Shown here: positions 34,315-43,844 of the stretch, one piece after another
Position numbering within the stretch: the stretch's first letter is position 1
How the letters are laid out: every line of letters starts with the position of its first letter
Assembly: GCF_036248255.1 (NCBI RefSeq)
Contig: NZ_CP109178.1
Span: 62,001-126,000, forward strand
Origin: Streptomyces sp. NBC_01717
GTDB lineage: Bacteria; Actinomycetota; Actinomycetes; Streptomycetales; Streptomycetaceae
Reading direction: 5' to 3'
Length of the DNA stretch: 64,000 nt
Notes under the pieces: generated by a model
Seen by the model: only the letters and a program-made list of their open reading frames with translations
Told to the model about the DNA's origin: nothing
Database searches by the model: none
Made by a program: the position numbers and the translations under genes

Positions 34315-37300
34315 ATGCACGACGAACGCCGCCGGATCGAGGAGCGCGTCGAACGCATCCACGACCAGCGCATCAAGCCGGCCGTCTACTCCGCCTCCGT
34401 CCCGCTCATGGTCGAGGCCTGGCAGGCGCCCGGTGAGCCGGTGCCCTTCGCCGAGGCCGCGGATGCCGCGTACGAACCCTTCGCGATGGGCACGCCGTGG
34501 GGCCCGCCGTGGGGCACCACCTGGTTCCGGATGCGCGGCCGGGTGCCGGCCGAGTGGGCCGGCAAGCGTGTCGAGACGGTGATGGACCTGGGCTTCGTCG
34601 GCGACTGGCCGGGCAACCAGGCCGAGGCGCTGGTGCACGTGCCGGACGGCCGCCCGCTGAAGGCCGTCAACCCGCAGAACCAGTACGTCCCGGTCGCCAA
34701 CCCGGCCGTCGGCGGCGAGGAGATCCACTACCTGGTGGAGGCCGCCTCCAACCCGGACATCCTCGCCAACGACTTCATCGGCCCCACTCCGCTGGGCGAC
34801 CGGCTCACTGCCGGTGACAAGCCGCTGTACACCTTCAAGCGCGCCGATCTCGCCGTACTGGACGAGGACGTCTGGCATCTGTCACTGGACCTGCAGGTGC
34901 TGCGCGAGCTGATGCTGGAGCTCGAGGCGCACGACCCGCGCCGGCACGAGATCATGACGTGTCTGGACCGCGCCCTGGACGCGCTGGACCTGGACGACAT
35001 CTCCGGCACCGCGGCCGACGCCCGCGCCGTGCTGAAGGAGGCCCTGGCCAAGCCCGCGCACGCCAGTGCGCACCGGATGTCGGCCGTCGGGCATGCGCAC
35101 ATCGACTCGGCGTGGCTGTGGCCGATCCGTGAGACCAAGCGCAAGACCTCCCGCACCTTCTCCAACGTCACGGCGCTGGCCGAGGAGTACGACGAGTTCG
35201 TCTTCGCCTGCTCGCAGGCCCAGCAGTACGAGTGGGTGCGCGACAACTACCCGCACGTGTGGGCCCGTATCCAGCAGGCCGTGAAGAACGGGCAGTGGGC
35301 GCCGGTCGGCGGCATGTGGGTGGAGTCGGACGGCAACCTGCCGGGCGGTGAGGCCATCGCCCGCCAGCTGATCCACGGCAAGCGGTTCTTCATCGAGCAC
35401 TTCGGCATCGAGACCAAGGGCGTGTGGCTGCCGGACTCCTTCGGCTACAACGCCGCCTACCCGCAGCTGGCAAAGCTCGCCGGCAACGAGTGGTTCCTCA
35501 CCCAGAAGCTGTCGTGGAACCAGACCAACAAGCTGCCCCACCACTCGTTCTGGTGGGAGGGCGTGGACGGCACCCGGATCTTCACCCACTTCCCGCCAGT
35601 GGACACCTACAACGCCGAGTTCTCCGGCAAGGAGATGGCGCACGCGGTGCGCAACTACCAGGACAAGGGCGTCGGCACCCGCTCGCTGGCCCCGTTCGGG
35701 CACGGTGACGGCGGTGGCGGCCCCACCCGGGAGATGCTGGAGCGCGCCCGCCGGCTCGCCGACCTCGAGGGCTCGGCGAAGGTGACGGTCGAGCACCCGG
35801 ACACCTTCTTCGCGGAGGCGGCGAAGGAGGTTCCCAAGGACCAGGTGTGGTCCGGTGAGCTGTATCTGGAGCTGCACCGCGCCACGTACACCTCGCAGGC
35901 GCGCACCAAGCAGGGCAACCGGCGCAGCGAGCACCTGATGCGCGAGGCGGAGCTGTGGGCGACGACGGCCGCGCTGCACGCGCCGGGCTACCGCTATCCG
36001 CACGAGAAGCTGGACCGGCTGTGGAAGACGGTGCTGCTGCACCAGTTCCACGACATCCTGCCGGGCTCCTCGATCGCCTGGGTCCATCGCGAGGCAGAGG
36101 CGGAGTACGCGCGGGTCGCGGCCGAGGTGCAGGAGCTGACGACCGAGGCACTGGCGGCGCTTTCCGGTGGTGAAGGCCTTTCGGTGTTCAACACCGCTCC
36201 GCGCGACCGCGCCGAGGTCGTCACGGTGCCCGCGGGCACAGCGGCCGACGGCCAGCAGCTGGCCGACGGCTCGGTGGCCGTGTACACCGAGGTCCCGGCG
36301 AGCGGCATCGCACCGCTCGGCGCGTCGGGGGCCGCCCCGCAGCCGGTGACCGTCGAGGGCCGGGTGCTGGACAACGGCCTGGTGCGGGTGGAAGTCGCCG
36401 CGAACGGCACCATCGCCTCCGTCCGCGACCTGGTGGCCGGCCGTGAGGTGCTGGCGCCGGACGCTGCCGGCAATCTGCTGCGCCTGCACAGCGACCTGCC
36501 CAACTACTGGGACGCCTGGGACATCGACAAGCACTACCGGAACCGCTACACGGACCTCACCAAGGCCGAGTCGGTCACTGTGTCGGAGGAGGGTCCGCTG
36601 CTCGGCGCGCTGCGGGTGGAGCGCTCCTTCGGCAAGGGCTCACGGATCGTCCAGAGGATCGTGGTACGTGCGGGCAGCCGCCGGATCGACATCGAGACGG
36701 AGATCGACTGGCACGAGGCGGAGAAGATGCTCAAGGCCGCCTTCCCGGTCGACGTCCGGGCCGACCACTCCCGCGCCGAGATCCAGTTCGGCCATGTGCA
36801 GCGCCCCACGCACACCAACACCAGCTGGGAGGCTGCCCGGTTCGAGGTCTACGGCCACCGGTGGGTGCACATCGGGGAGCCGGGGTACGGCGTCGCGGTC
36901 ATCAACGACTCGACGTACGGACACGATGTCTCCCGCACCACGCGGGAGACGGACGGCGGTACGACGACGACGGTCCGTCTCAGCCTGGTGCGAGCCCCGC
37001 GCGTCCCGGACCCGGGGGCGGACCAGGGCAAGCACCGCTTCACCTACGCCCTGTTGCCGGGCGCGACGGTCGAGGACGCCGTCGCCGAGGGGTACGCACT
37101 GAACCTGCCGCTGCGGGTCGGCGCCGCGGCCTCGGCCACCCCGGTGGTCACCAGCGACAACCCGGCCGTCACCGTCGAGGCGGTCAAGCTGGCCGACGAC
37201 GGCTCGGGCGATGTGGTGGTGCGGCTCTACGAGTCGCTGGGCGGCCGGGCGCAGGCGGTTCTGCGCCCGGGCTTCCCGCTGGGCAAAGTACAGGTCACGG

Positions 37301-37422
37301 ACCTGCTGGAGCGCCCGCTAGCGGGGCAGCCCGCAGAGGTATCAGCGGCCCGTGAGGGGGAGGTGGCCGTGACACTACGGCCGTTCCAGATCCTCACCGT
37401 GCGGCTGACGCCCGCGGGCTGA
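34315..37422 (+). CDS. alpha-mannosidase, glycoside hydrolase family 38
   Basis: A 1035-residue GH38 enzyme without a signal peptide. An N-terminal beta domain (to about 250) precedes the catalytic domain with Zn ligands His262 and Asp264 in HAHIDSAWLWPIRETKRK and nucleophile Asp374 in WLPDSFGYNAAYPQLAK. HQFHDILPGSSIAWVHREA near residue 575 carries the distal Zn ligand. C-terminal beta domains follow (SFGKGSRIVQRIVVRAGSRR). GAAAAGAG precedes the ATG. It follows the GH4 gene by 66 bp and probably removes alpha-mannose from imported glycans. Confidence 0.93.
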   Translation: MHDERRRIEERVERIHDQRIKPAVYSASVPLMVEAWQAPGEPVPFAEAADAAYEPFAMGTPWGPPWGTTWFRMRGRVPAEWAGKRVETVMDLGFVGDWPGNQAEALVHVPDGRPLKAVNPQNQYVPVANPAVGGEEIHYLVEAASNPDILANDFIGPTPLGDRLTAGDKPLYTFKRADLAVLDEDVWHLSLDLQVLRELMLELEAHDPRRHEIMTCLDRALDALDLDDISGTAADARAVLKEALAKPAHASAHRMSAVGHAHIDSAWLWPIRETKRKTSRTFSNVTALAEEYDEFVFACSQAQQYEWVRDNYPHVWARIQQAVKNGQWAPVGGMWVESDGNLPGGEAIARQLIHGKRFFIEHFGIETKGVWLPDSFGYNAAYPQLAKLAGNEWFLTQKLSWNQTNKLPHHSFWWEGVDGTRIFTHFPPVDTYNAEFSGKEMAHAVRNYQDKGVGTRSLAPFGHGDGGGGPTREMLERARRLADLEGSAKVTVEHPDTFFAEAAKEVPKDQVWSGELYLELHRATYTSQARTKQGNRRSEHLMREAELWATTAALHAPGYRYPHEKLDRLWKTVLLHQFHDILPGSSIAWVHREAEAEYARVAAEVQELTTEALAALSGGEGLSVFNTAPRDRAEVVTVPAGTAADGQQLADGSVAVYTEVPASGIAPLGASGAAPQPVTVEGRVLDNGLVRVEVAANGTIASVRDLVAGREVLAPDAAGNLLRLHSDLPNYWDAWDIDKHYRNRYTDLTKAESVTVSEEGPLLGALRVERSFGKGSRIVQRIVVRAGSRRIDIETEIDWHEAEKMLKAAFPVDVRADHSRAEIQFGHVQRPTHTNTSWEAARFEVYGHRWVHIGEPGYGVAVINDSTYGHDVSRTTRETDGGTTTTVRLSLVRAPRVPDPGADQGKHRFTYALLPGATVEDAVAEGYALNLPLRVGAAASATPVVTSDNPAVTVEAVKLADDGSGDVVVRLYESLGGRAQAVLRPGFPLGKVQVTDLLERPLAGQPAEVSAAREGEVAVTLRPFQILTVRLTPAG

Positions 37423-37428
37423 TGGTAC

Positions 37429-37468
37429 GGGGCCCTGCCCGGTCTTCCCCATGGGCCGGGCGGGACCC
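37429..37468 (+). terminator. imperfect GC-rich hairpin after the alpha-mannosidase
   Basis: GCCCGG and CCGGGC form the inner stem around a 13-nt loop, extended with mismatches by GGG..CC and GG.CCC pairs. It lies 7 bp beyond the stop and is the best terminator candidate for the operon. Confidence 0.5.
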
Positions 37469-37736
37469 TTGTGCCGGTTGCTTCCGGCGGCGCGCGCTGA
37501 TTCCCGGCGCACCATGGGACGGGCCAAAGGGCGCGTTTCGTCGCTCCAGGGCAAGATCCTGCAGCCCGTGGGCAGCACCATCCGCAATCGCGCACACCGA
37601 CGGCTGACCGGTGCGCCAGAGAGCAGCATCAGCCGCGCCGCTACGGCACGCTCAGGACTGCGCACGCCTTGGAGGCAATCCGCGAGGCGCGCCGTGTAAA
37701 GACGGCCACGGCGGGCTCCGCGGCCCGTGCGTGGGC
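37469..37736. other. 268-bp stretch without a recognisable gene
   Basis: Short frames are open on both strands, but none shows a ribosome site or family motif. It separates the glycosidase operon from the small minus-strand gene. Confidence 0.4.
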
Positions 37737-37868
37737 TCACCGCGAGATCAGCCACACGAGCAACCCGGTCGTGATGGTGCTGCCGGACGCGTACGCGGCG
37801 CCGCGGAGCATGGCGACGCCTGCGGCATGCAGCAGTCGGCGTCGGGTTCGGCGAACAGGTCGTGGCAT
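37737..37868 (-). CDS. 43-residue small membrane protein
   Basis: ATG at 37868 is preceded by a perfect AGGAGG four bases upstream, the strongest reason to call a gene. The product starts MPRPVRRTRRRLLHAAG (highly basic) and ends ASGSTITTGLLVWLISR, a single hydrophobic segment. It looks like a small membrane-anchored protein with a basic cytoplasmic head. No family is recognised and the function is unknown. Confidence 0.6.
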   Translation of the reverse strand: MPRPVRRTRRRLLHAAGVAMLRGAAYASGSTITTGLLVWLISR

Positions 37869-38003
37869 GAATCCTCCTACGTGTGAAGGGAGTTGAGAAC
37901 GTCGCACCCGTCAGGTACGTGCTGGTTCGGCGGGCGTGCGATCCAGTAGGGCATCTCGTCAGCCGGCAACCGGGCGGCGTAATCGCGGGGTTCTAACTAG
38001 AGT

Positions 38004-39155
38004 GTGGCCGTGGCGTGGAAGGGGCCGAGTGCGGCTGAGCGGGAGCTGTCTGAACTGCTGCGGGCGCGGGATCTGTGCGTGAGCTGGGCCCGGATCAGGC
38101 GCTGGCGTGAGTTCGGGGCCCTGCCGTGGGGCGCCCGGCGCGGTCTGGGAAGAGGTGCCGGATCGGTCTCGGAACTCACGGCCGACACCGCCGTGGTCGC
38201 CGAGGCTCTTGCCCTGGCCACGGCCAGGAAGGCGCGTCTTGAAAAGGCCGTGCTCCGCGTCTTCACCGTGCACCCGCGGTGCGAGGATGTGTTCGTCGCC
38301 ACCTGGGTTCCGCTGCCGGAACGTGGGGTTCGTAAAGCGTTGACGTGGTACCTCGGCCAGGACCGTTCAAGTGCGGTGGCCGTCGTCGAGCGGGCTGTCG
38401 AAGCCGTAGGCGACGATCCTGAGCGGCGTGCGGAGGCCGCGCATGCTGCCGCACACGCCTACTACACCAGGCGCTATCACCAGGCGCGGAGAATGCGCTC
38501 GCCAGGTGGAGGCGTCCACCCGGCTGATCCACACAGCCGGGCGGACGCTCAGGGACTGGCTACGTTCGCGGCAGCCGCAGTGCTCGGCATGGAGGAATTC
38601 GGCGCGGACAGCGTGATGGAATCCCTTCAACAGTCACTGGGGTCAGAAGACGATGAAGCCCTGTCAGCTCAGACGTTCACCGAGATGACGGCCATCGCCG
38701 CGCAGCGCGAGCTCTCCGGCAACAGGCTGGCCGACCCGAGCTGGATGCTCACGGCCGACAGGGCACGCCGACTGCGCGAGACGGACTACAGCACCATCTG
38801 CACAGTCCGCCACGTGCTCGCCGTGCTGGTGGAGTCCGCCCTGCCGCTACGCCTGGCTTACCGGGCCTGCCCGCAGGATCCCGCGCTGCAGCACATCGAG
38901 CAGGTCCGTACGGCCAACCCGCGCGTACACCACTACCTGGACTGCGCTGAATACATCAGCCGTCGCTCTCCAGCCGACGCCTGGGAATCGTTCACCTCTC
39001 TGCTGCTCAGCATCTGCACCGACCCCGAGAGCCTGGAAGCCTTCCAACAGGATGTCACCGCCCTGGACCCGGCCCTCGACGAGGTCCACGCCCTGGGCCG
39101 GCACGCGGCAGCCCGCCTCGCACCGGTCTCGGCGGCGGCGAGCCGCCCGGCCTGA
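38004..39155 (+). CDS. hypothetical helical protein
   Basis: A 383-residue, mostly helical, soluble protein with no recognised family. The N-terminal 60 residues (LSELLRARDLCVSWARIRRW) look like a small DNA-binding or docking helical unit; the remainder is Ala-rich helices. The start is GTG at 38004 or GTG at 38010; TAGAGT at 37998-38003 is a -10-like box six bases before the second GTG, which would give a leaderless transcript. It is convergent with the broken gene at 39329-41615. Confidence 0.6.
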   Translation: MAVAWKGPSAAERELSELLRARDLCVSWARIRRWREFGALPWGARRGLGRGAGSVSELTADTAVVAEALALATARKARLEKAVLRVFTVHPRCEDVFVATWVPLPERGVRKALTWYLGQDRSSAVAVVERAVEAVGDDPERRAEAAHAAAHAYYTRRYHQARRMRSPGGGVHPADPHSRADAQGLATFAAAAVLGMEEFGADSVMESLQQSLGSEDDEALSAQTFTEMTAIAAQRELSGNRLADPSWMLTADRARRLRETDYSTICTVRHVLAVLVESALPLRLAYRACPQDPALQHIEQVRTANPRVHHYLDCAEYISRRSPADAWESFTSLLLSICTDPESLEAFQQDVTALDPALDEVHALGRHAAARLAPVSAAASRPA

Positions 39156-39328
39156 AGGCCGCCCCGACGCGGGCTGGATCTTCCCCCCAGCCGGTCCGCT
39201 GGTTGCCGTCATGGTCACTTCGGCAGCTTCAAGGGCTGCCTTGAGGTGGTCGAAGTGCCATGCCCGAAGGCAGCACTGGGCGTCTGGGCGGGCGGTGTGT
39301 GCTGTTCCTTCGTGCGCTCCCCTGCCGA

Positions 39329-41615
39329 TCAGATCGTGTCGTCCTCTGCGGTCGGCCAGTCGAAGGGGTCTGTGTGCTCGATGTCGTCCGTCCAGTAGCC
39401 GTACCGTTCGCCGAGCACCAGCAGCAGTGCCTGCGGGTCGAGCGAGCCAGGGCGGATGACGAGGCCGAGGCCGCACGCGGTGCTCACGGCAGCCGCGGAC
39501 AGGTGAGAGCGCAGGGCGTGTTCGGTGAATGCTCCTGCAGGAACAGGCAGGTCGTCGGAACGCTCGGGGGCCTGCATGGCGGCAAGGATGCGGGCTCGGT
39601 GTTCGTGGGAATCGCCCGGGGAGGGGCGCAGACCCTGCTGCTGGGCGCGATGGTTTCCGGCCGCGTTCGCGATGGCGGTCAGCAGTTGCCAATCACGCCA
39701 CCCTTCTGCCCGCAGCTGCGTGGCCATACGCCGGAAGTCAGGGTCAGCAGTCAGACGGGGAAGGGTGTGGCTCACGATGGGGAGCATGACGGCATAGCGG
39801 TTGCGGACTGTGTCGAGGGCTGTCTCGTGGACGTAGCCGGGTCCAGGTCCGGTCCGGGCCGGCAGGGCAGCCGGTTTCGCCTGGCCGCGCGGCATGCCTG
39901 TTGCGACGGCTGCGTCGGTGAGCGCAGCCATCGTCTGGTAGTCGTCGGGTTTGAGGAAGTCGGCCAGTTCGTCGTAGGGGCGGCCGACGAGGAGCTTGTG
40001 CCAGAGACCGCCGACGAGCGACTGCTCGACGAGGTGCATGAATGCCTCGTCGGAGAGCAGCGACTGGGAGAGCACCACCCTGATCAGGGCGGTGAGCAGA
40101 CGGGGCGGCTCTGTTTCCAGGTCTGCGGGGGCGGCCGTGGGCAGGTGTAGCCTCCACCGGTTGGTGTTCCGGTCGGTGCTCTGGTCGCAGACGGCGGGCT
40201 GATCGTGGGGCGCGGTGGTGTCTGCGCGGACCTCGACGCTCAGGCGTCCGGGCAGGAACAGCGGGTCCTGTGTGGCGAGTTCGCCGAGGAACACCTGGAG
40301 TGCTGCGGTGTAGCGTTCCGCGACGAGCACCGAGAGCCGGTCGTTCGTCCAGGTGATCTCCCAGTCGACGCCGAGCGCGTTCCAGGCATAGCGGCGTGTG
40401 GGGCCGGCGTCGCTGAAGGGCCGTCCCACGCCTTGTGCATCGGCCTCCTCGGCGTATGCCTCTTCGGTTGCGGTGGGGACGTCGGCGGTCGTGGCGAGCA
40501 TCTCGTCGATGACGGTGTCGATGCCTGCGGAGGCTGTGATCGCGCGGAGCGGGGAGACGAAGCCGGGCCGCACCGCGCCGGCCACGCGCAGGGTGAGCGC
40601 CTGGTCGGCCATCACTTCCCAGACCTGTGGGTAGCGTTCGCCGTCGTAGGGCTCGTCGCAGTAGACGTTCTGTGCCATGAGACCGATGGCGAACAGGTGG
40701 GCGGCGGAGATCCAGTTTCCGGCCTGATGGTCATAGCGGGCGGCGAGGATGATGCCGCGGGGGATGAAGCGGCTGAGTTCCGGGTCGGGTGCGGACTTCG
40801 CGGCGGTGGCGGCTGCGAGCGCGTACTGCTTGGCGGCGATGGGCAGGCCGAGTTCGCTGTAGAGGTGCGCGCACAGGAGCAGCATGATCAGGCCGCCCTC
40901 GAGGGTGTCGCCGCGCAGCCAGTTGGCCTTGGCTTCGTGGATTTCCTGGAGCGCTTGCGGAAGGCGCCGTTCTTGATCAGGGCGTGGCCTCGGGACTGGG
41001 CGCGTTCGCCTCGTGCGGTCTGGCCGGTGACCCGGTCGGTGGCCTGGTCGAGCAGGTCACGGACCTCCCGATACAGCGGGTGGTCCACGAGTACGGGGGT
41101 GAGGTAGTCGAAGAGGTCGGCGGTGTGCTCGATGGGGAACAGCGGCGCGTTGTCCAGGTGGCGGCCCAGCCGCAGCAGGGTGTGCATGGCGGTGTCGAGG
41201 TCGGTGAGCGGCGGCTTCGTTTGCAGGACAGGTATCTGTTCACCGGCTTGCACCGCTTCGAGGACGGATGCGGTGACCTCCGGGACGGTCGGCAGGTCCT
41301 TGGGCACGGATTCGAGGTCGGTGGTCATGTCGGCATGCAGGGCCAGGCGGGCCCGCATGGCCAGCAGATGGGCCATGGCGTTGGCGGGCAGGTCCACGTC
41401 CAGCAGGCGGTCGATCTTGTCTGCCAGCAGGCGCTGCCAGCGGCACAGGTTGTCTGCGGTCAGCGCCGTGAGGCCGCGCATCAGAGCCCCGAACCCGTAT
41501 CCGAGGAGCACGACGGCGTCTTCGAGGATTCCAGGGTCGGTGAGGGTGTCGTCGGCGGTGATCGTGTCGAAGAAGTCGCGGGCCTGTTGGTCCGTCGGGT
41601 GCATGTCGCCGAGGC
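39329..41615 (-). pseudogene. large unknown protein, 5'-truncated and frameshifted
   Basis: Two frames form one protein of more than 750 residues. The upstream part runs from HPTDQQARDFFDTITADD to HALIKNGA; one base is missing near 40967, after which LPQALQEIHEAKANWLRGDT continues in the other frame to the stop at 39329 (ending DPFDWPTAEDDTI). The middle is helical, reminiscent of tetratricopeptide-like solenoids (LIMLLLCAHLYSELGLPIAA). At 41616 the coding sequence stops abruptly at the 219-bp repeat, so its true N-terminus has been lost. The family and function are not recognised. Confidence 0.7.
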
Positions 41616-41834
41616 CGGCGAATCCGTCGAGCAGATCCGCCCGGACCTGATCATCCCCACCGGCAAGCGCAAGGGCCAGAACCCGGGCCTGGCCAGCATC
41701 TACAGGGCGCTGGCCGAGCACGAGAAGCGCCAGGCGTACCCGGAGGCCGTCGATACGGCGCACGCCGACTTCGCCACCCTCAAGCAGCGCGACCGCAGCC
41801 CCGTGTAGTTACTCAGCGCTACACGCCACCTGGC
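41616..41834 (+). repeat. 219-bp direct repeat, copy 1
   Basis: This block is identical to 45092-45310 except G41752 versus A45228. It encodes the end of a recombinase-like protein (VEQIRPDLIIPTGKRKGQNP to LKQRDRSPV, TAG stop) plus 26 bp beyond the stop. The two copies are in the same orientation 3476 bp apart and bracket the AraC/reductase cassette. Confidence 0.93.
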
Positions 41835-41869
41835 CGTAGCTATACGAGAACAAGGCCTTCACAACCCGA

Positions 41870-42090
41870 ACACGGTCCGCAGCCATTCGACCAGCGTCGG
41901 GCAAGACCGCCGAGCGCATCGGGGAAGCCCGCCCGCTGGGGTCGGTCGCGGACGACGAGATCGGCGAAGCCCTGGAACTGCTGTGGGGGCACCGCGGCGG
42001 TCAACACCTGGAACGCCCGCCGGGCGGCGGTGCTGTCGTGGCTGGGCTGCTCCGAGACCCCCGGCCGAGAAGTAATCGCGGCCCGATTAT
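41870..42090 (+). pseudogene. tyrosine integrase fragment
   Basis: SGKTAERIGEARPLGSVADD then EIGEALELLWG continues, after one extra G in a G run near 41980, as TAAVNTWNARRAAVLSWLG. This is the N-terminal core-binding domain region of a family of actinobacterial site-specific integrases. The catalytic domain is missing, so only a scar remains beside repeat copy 1. Confidence 0.6.
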
Positions 42091-42119
42091 CAGCCACCTC
42101 ACGATCTAGTAGAGCTGCT

Positions 42120-42240
42120 GGGGTACTCATCTGTGCTTGGGCCGCCGCATGGAATGCCAATCCAAGCCCCTATGTCTGGAACAAGACCGCGAGGTCCTCG
42201 AACGCTCGCCAGTGCCTGACGGAATCCCTGACTCAGAAGA
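42120..42240 (+). pseudogene. IS630-family transposase C-terminal fragment
   Basis: AWAAAWNANPSPYVWNKTA followed, in a shifted frame, by REVLERSPVPDGIPDSEDQG matches the typical tail of IS630 transposases (AWNA.P.P..W.KTA.E.LE). The catalytic part is absent. It lies just upstream of the AraC gene. Confidence 0.55.
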
Positions 42241-42334
42241 TCAGGGGCGCCGGGCCTTTCACGAAAGTCGCACATTTTTGCACGATCCTCTTGCCGATGG
42301 GCGATCGCCGCGGCTTTTATGCTGTAATCGTGAC

Positions 42335-43237
42335 ATGTCTCTGGACGAGCTCCGCGCCCTGATGGATCGGCATGCCCGTCCCGATCTGACCACGGCGATC
42401 GACGGTGTTCGGATCTGCAGGGTCGACCACGCCGCTGGGCCGGAGTCCTCGATGTCCGGGACGGTGCTGGCGGTGATCGCCCAGGGTGGGAAGCGTCTGG
42501 CGTCGGGTGACCGCTTCTATGACTACCGGGTCGGTCAGTATCTCGTCGCCTCGGTCGACGTCCCGGCGACCGGACATGTCATGGACACCGCTTCCGACAG
42601 CCCCACGCTCGGCTTCGGGATGACTCTCGAACCTGCCGTCATCGCGGACCTGCTGCTGCAGGCCGGTCCGGGGGATCTGCCAAGGTCTCTCAGCTCAGCG
42701 CGACCGGGGATCGCGGTGAGTGACGCCCCAGGCGAACTGCTCGACGCCGTCGTGCGGCTGCTGCGCCTGCTCGATCGTCCACGGGATCGGAAGGTACTCA
42801 CCCCGCTGTACCAGCGCGAGATCCTCTGGCAGCTGATGACCGGGGAACAGGGTGATGCTGTCCGCCAACTCGGTGTGGCCGACAGCAGTCTCACGCACGT
42901 CAGGCGCGCCGTGCAGTGGATCCGGGACAACTACACCCAGCCGTTCCGCGTCGAGGAGGTGGCGCGGCTCTCGGGGATGAGTGTCTCCGCCTTCCACCGG
43001 AACTTCCAGGCGGTGACGGCGATGAGCCCGATCCAGTTCCAGAAGAACATCCGGCTGCAGTCCGCGAGACTGCTCCTGGCCAACCATCCGAACGACGTCA
43101 CCGGTGTCGGCCTGCGTGTCGGGTACGACAGTCTGTCCCAGTTCAGCCGTGAGTACCGGCGTCAGTTCGGCGCCCCGCCCAGCGTCGATGCTGCGCGCTT
43201 GCTCGGCGGAACGAAGCCTGCTGCGGCGCTGCCGTGA
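42335..43237 (+). CDS. AraC-family regulator with AraC_N domain
   Basis: A 300-residue regulator. The N-terminal cupin domain of AraC_N type shows GKRLASGDRFYDYRVGQYLV and VDVPATGHVMD. The C-terminal helix-turn-helix pair is AVQWIRDNYTQPFRVEEVAR, LSGMSVSAFHRNFQAVTAMS and VGLRVGYDSLSQFSREYRRQ. It leads the cassette with the reductase genes 30 and 607 bp downstream on the same strand. Such regulators often control the adjacent aldo/keto reductase in response to small reactive compounds; this is inferred. Confidence 0.92.
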   Translation: MSLDELRALMDRHARPDLTTAIDGVRICRVDHAAGPESSMSGTVLAVIAQGGKRLASGDRFYDYRVGQYLVASVDVPATGHVMDTASDSPTLGFGMTLEPAVIADLLLQAGPGDLPRSLSSARPGIAVSDAPGELLDAVVRLLRLLDRPRDRKVLTPLYQREILWQLMTGEQGDAVRQLGVADSSLTHVRRAVQWIRDNYTQPFRVEEVARLSGMSVSAFHRNFQAVTAMSPIQFQKNIRLQSARLLLANHPNDVTGVGLRVGYDSLSQFSREYRRQFGAPPSVDAARLLGGTKPAAALP

Positions 43238-43267
43238 ATTCGCTCTGCGAAAGAGGATTGGGCAAAG

Positions 43268-43798
43268 ATGCGAGAGGATCTTGCTAGCCCCGGCGCCGCG
43301 CCTGCTGGTTTGGTGAACGTAATGGAAATTTCCATGCATTCCGAGCAGGCCAACCCATGGCATGGGAGGCGGAACGACGCAGTCGTCCGCGCCCTCGACA
43401 TCGGGCCGTACTCTTCCGCGGCCGAACGCACCATCGACATCACCACGACGGGCAGGCGCAGCGGCGCCCCCCGTCACATCGAGGTCTGGTTCCACCACAT
43501 CGACGGCCGCTGGTACCTGAGCGGCGTGCCCGGCCCCCGCAACTGGTACGCCAACTTGCAGGCCGATCCGCGCTTCGTCGTCCACCTCAAGCACGGGGTC
43601 ACCGCCGATCTGCCCGCGACCGCAAGGCCGGTCGACGAGCCACCCCGGAGGCGGGTGATCACCGAGATCCACAATCTGCAAAACCGGCCCCAGCTCGCGG
43701 CGCGGGCCGGCCGACGCCAGAACCTCGATGAGTGGCTCGCGAGCAGCCCGCTGGTCGAGGTCGTGCTCGACGACGAGCAGTTGCGGACGCGGACGTAG
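43268..43798 (+). CDS. deazaflavin (F420)-dependent nitroreductase-family protein
   Basis: A 176-residue protein of the split-beta-barrel DUF385/nitroreductase family, usually F420H2-dependent. Landmarks are TIDITTTGRRSGAPRHIEVW, WYLSGVPGPRNWYANLQADP and FVVHLKHGVTADLPATARPV. The start is uncertain: ATG 43268 has GAGGA 11 nt upstream, while ATG 43322 or 43334 would give the usual length of about 155. It sits between the AraC regulator and the aldo/keto reductase, so it is probably part of a small redox detoxification cassette. Confidence 0.85.
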   Translation: MREDLASPGAAPAGLVNVMEISMHSEQANPWHGRRNDAVVRALDIGPYSSAAERTIDITTTGRRSGAPRHIEVWFHHIDGRWYLSGVPGPRNWYANLQADPRFVVHLKHGVTADLPATARPVDEPPRRRVITEIHNLQNRPQLAARAGRRQNLDEWLASSPLVEVVLDDEQLRTRT

Positions 43799-43844
43799 CC
43801 GCATCGCTGTTCACCGAAAGCTCCACGCTCCAAGGGAGAGAAAC

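Noticed and set aside
36861..37355. Plus-strand 164-codon frame within the alpha-mannosidase gene
   Set aside because: It is an alternate frame of the GH38 gene with Arg/Gly-rich translation.
41616..41834. 219-bp repeat considered as an integration attachment site pair
   Set aside because: It is far longer than att cores, is largely coding for a recombinase tail, and no intact integrase is associated; kept as a repeat only.
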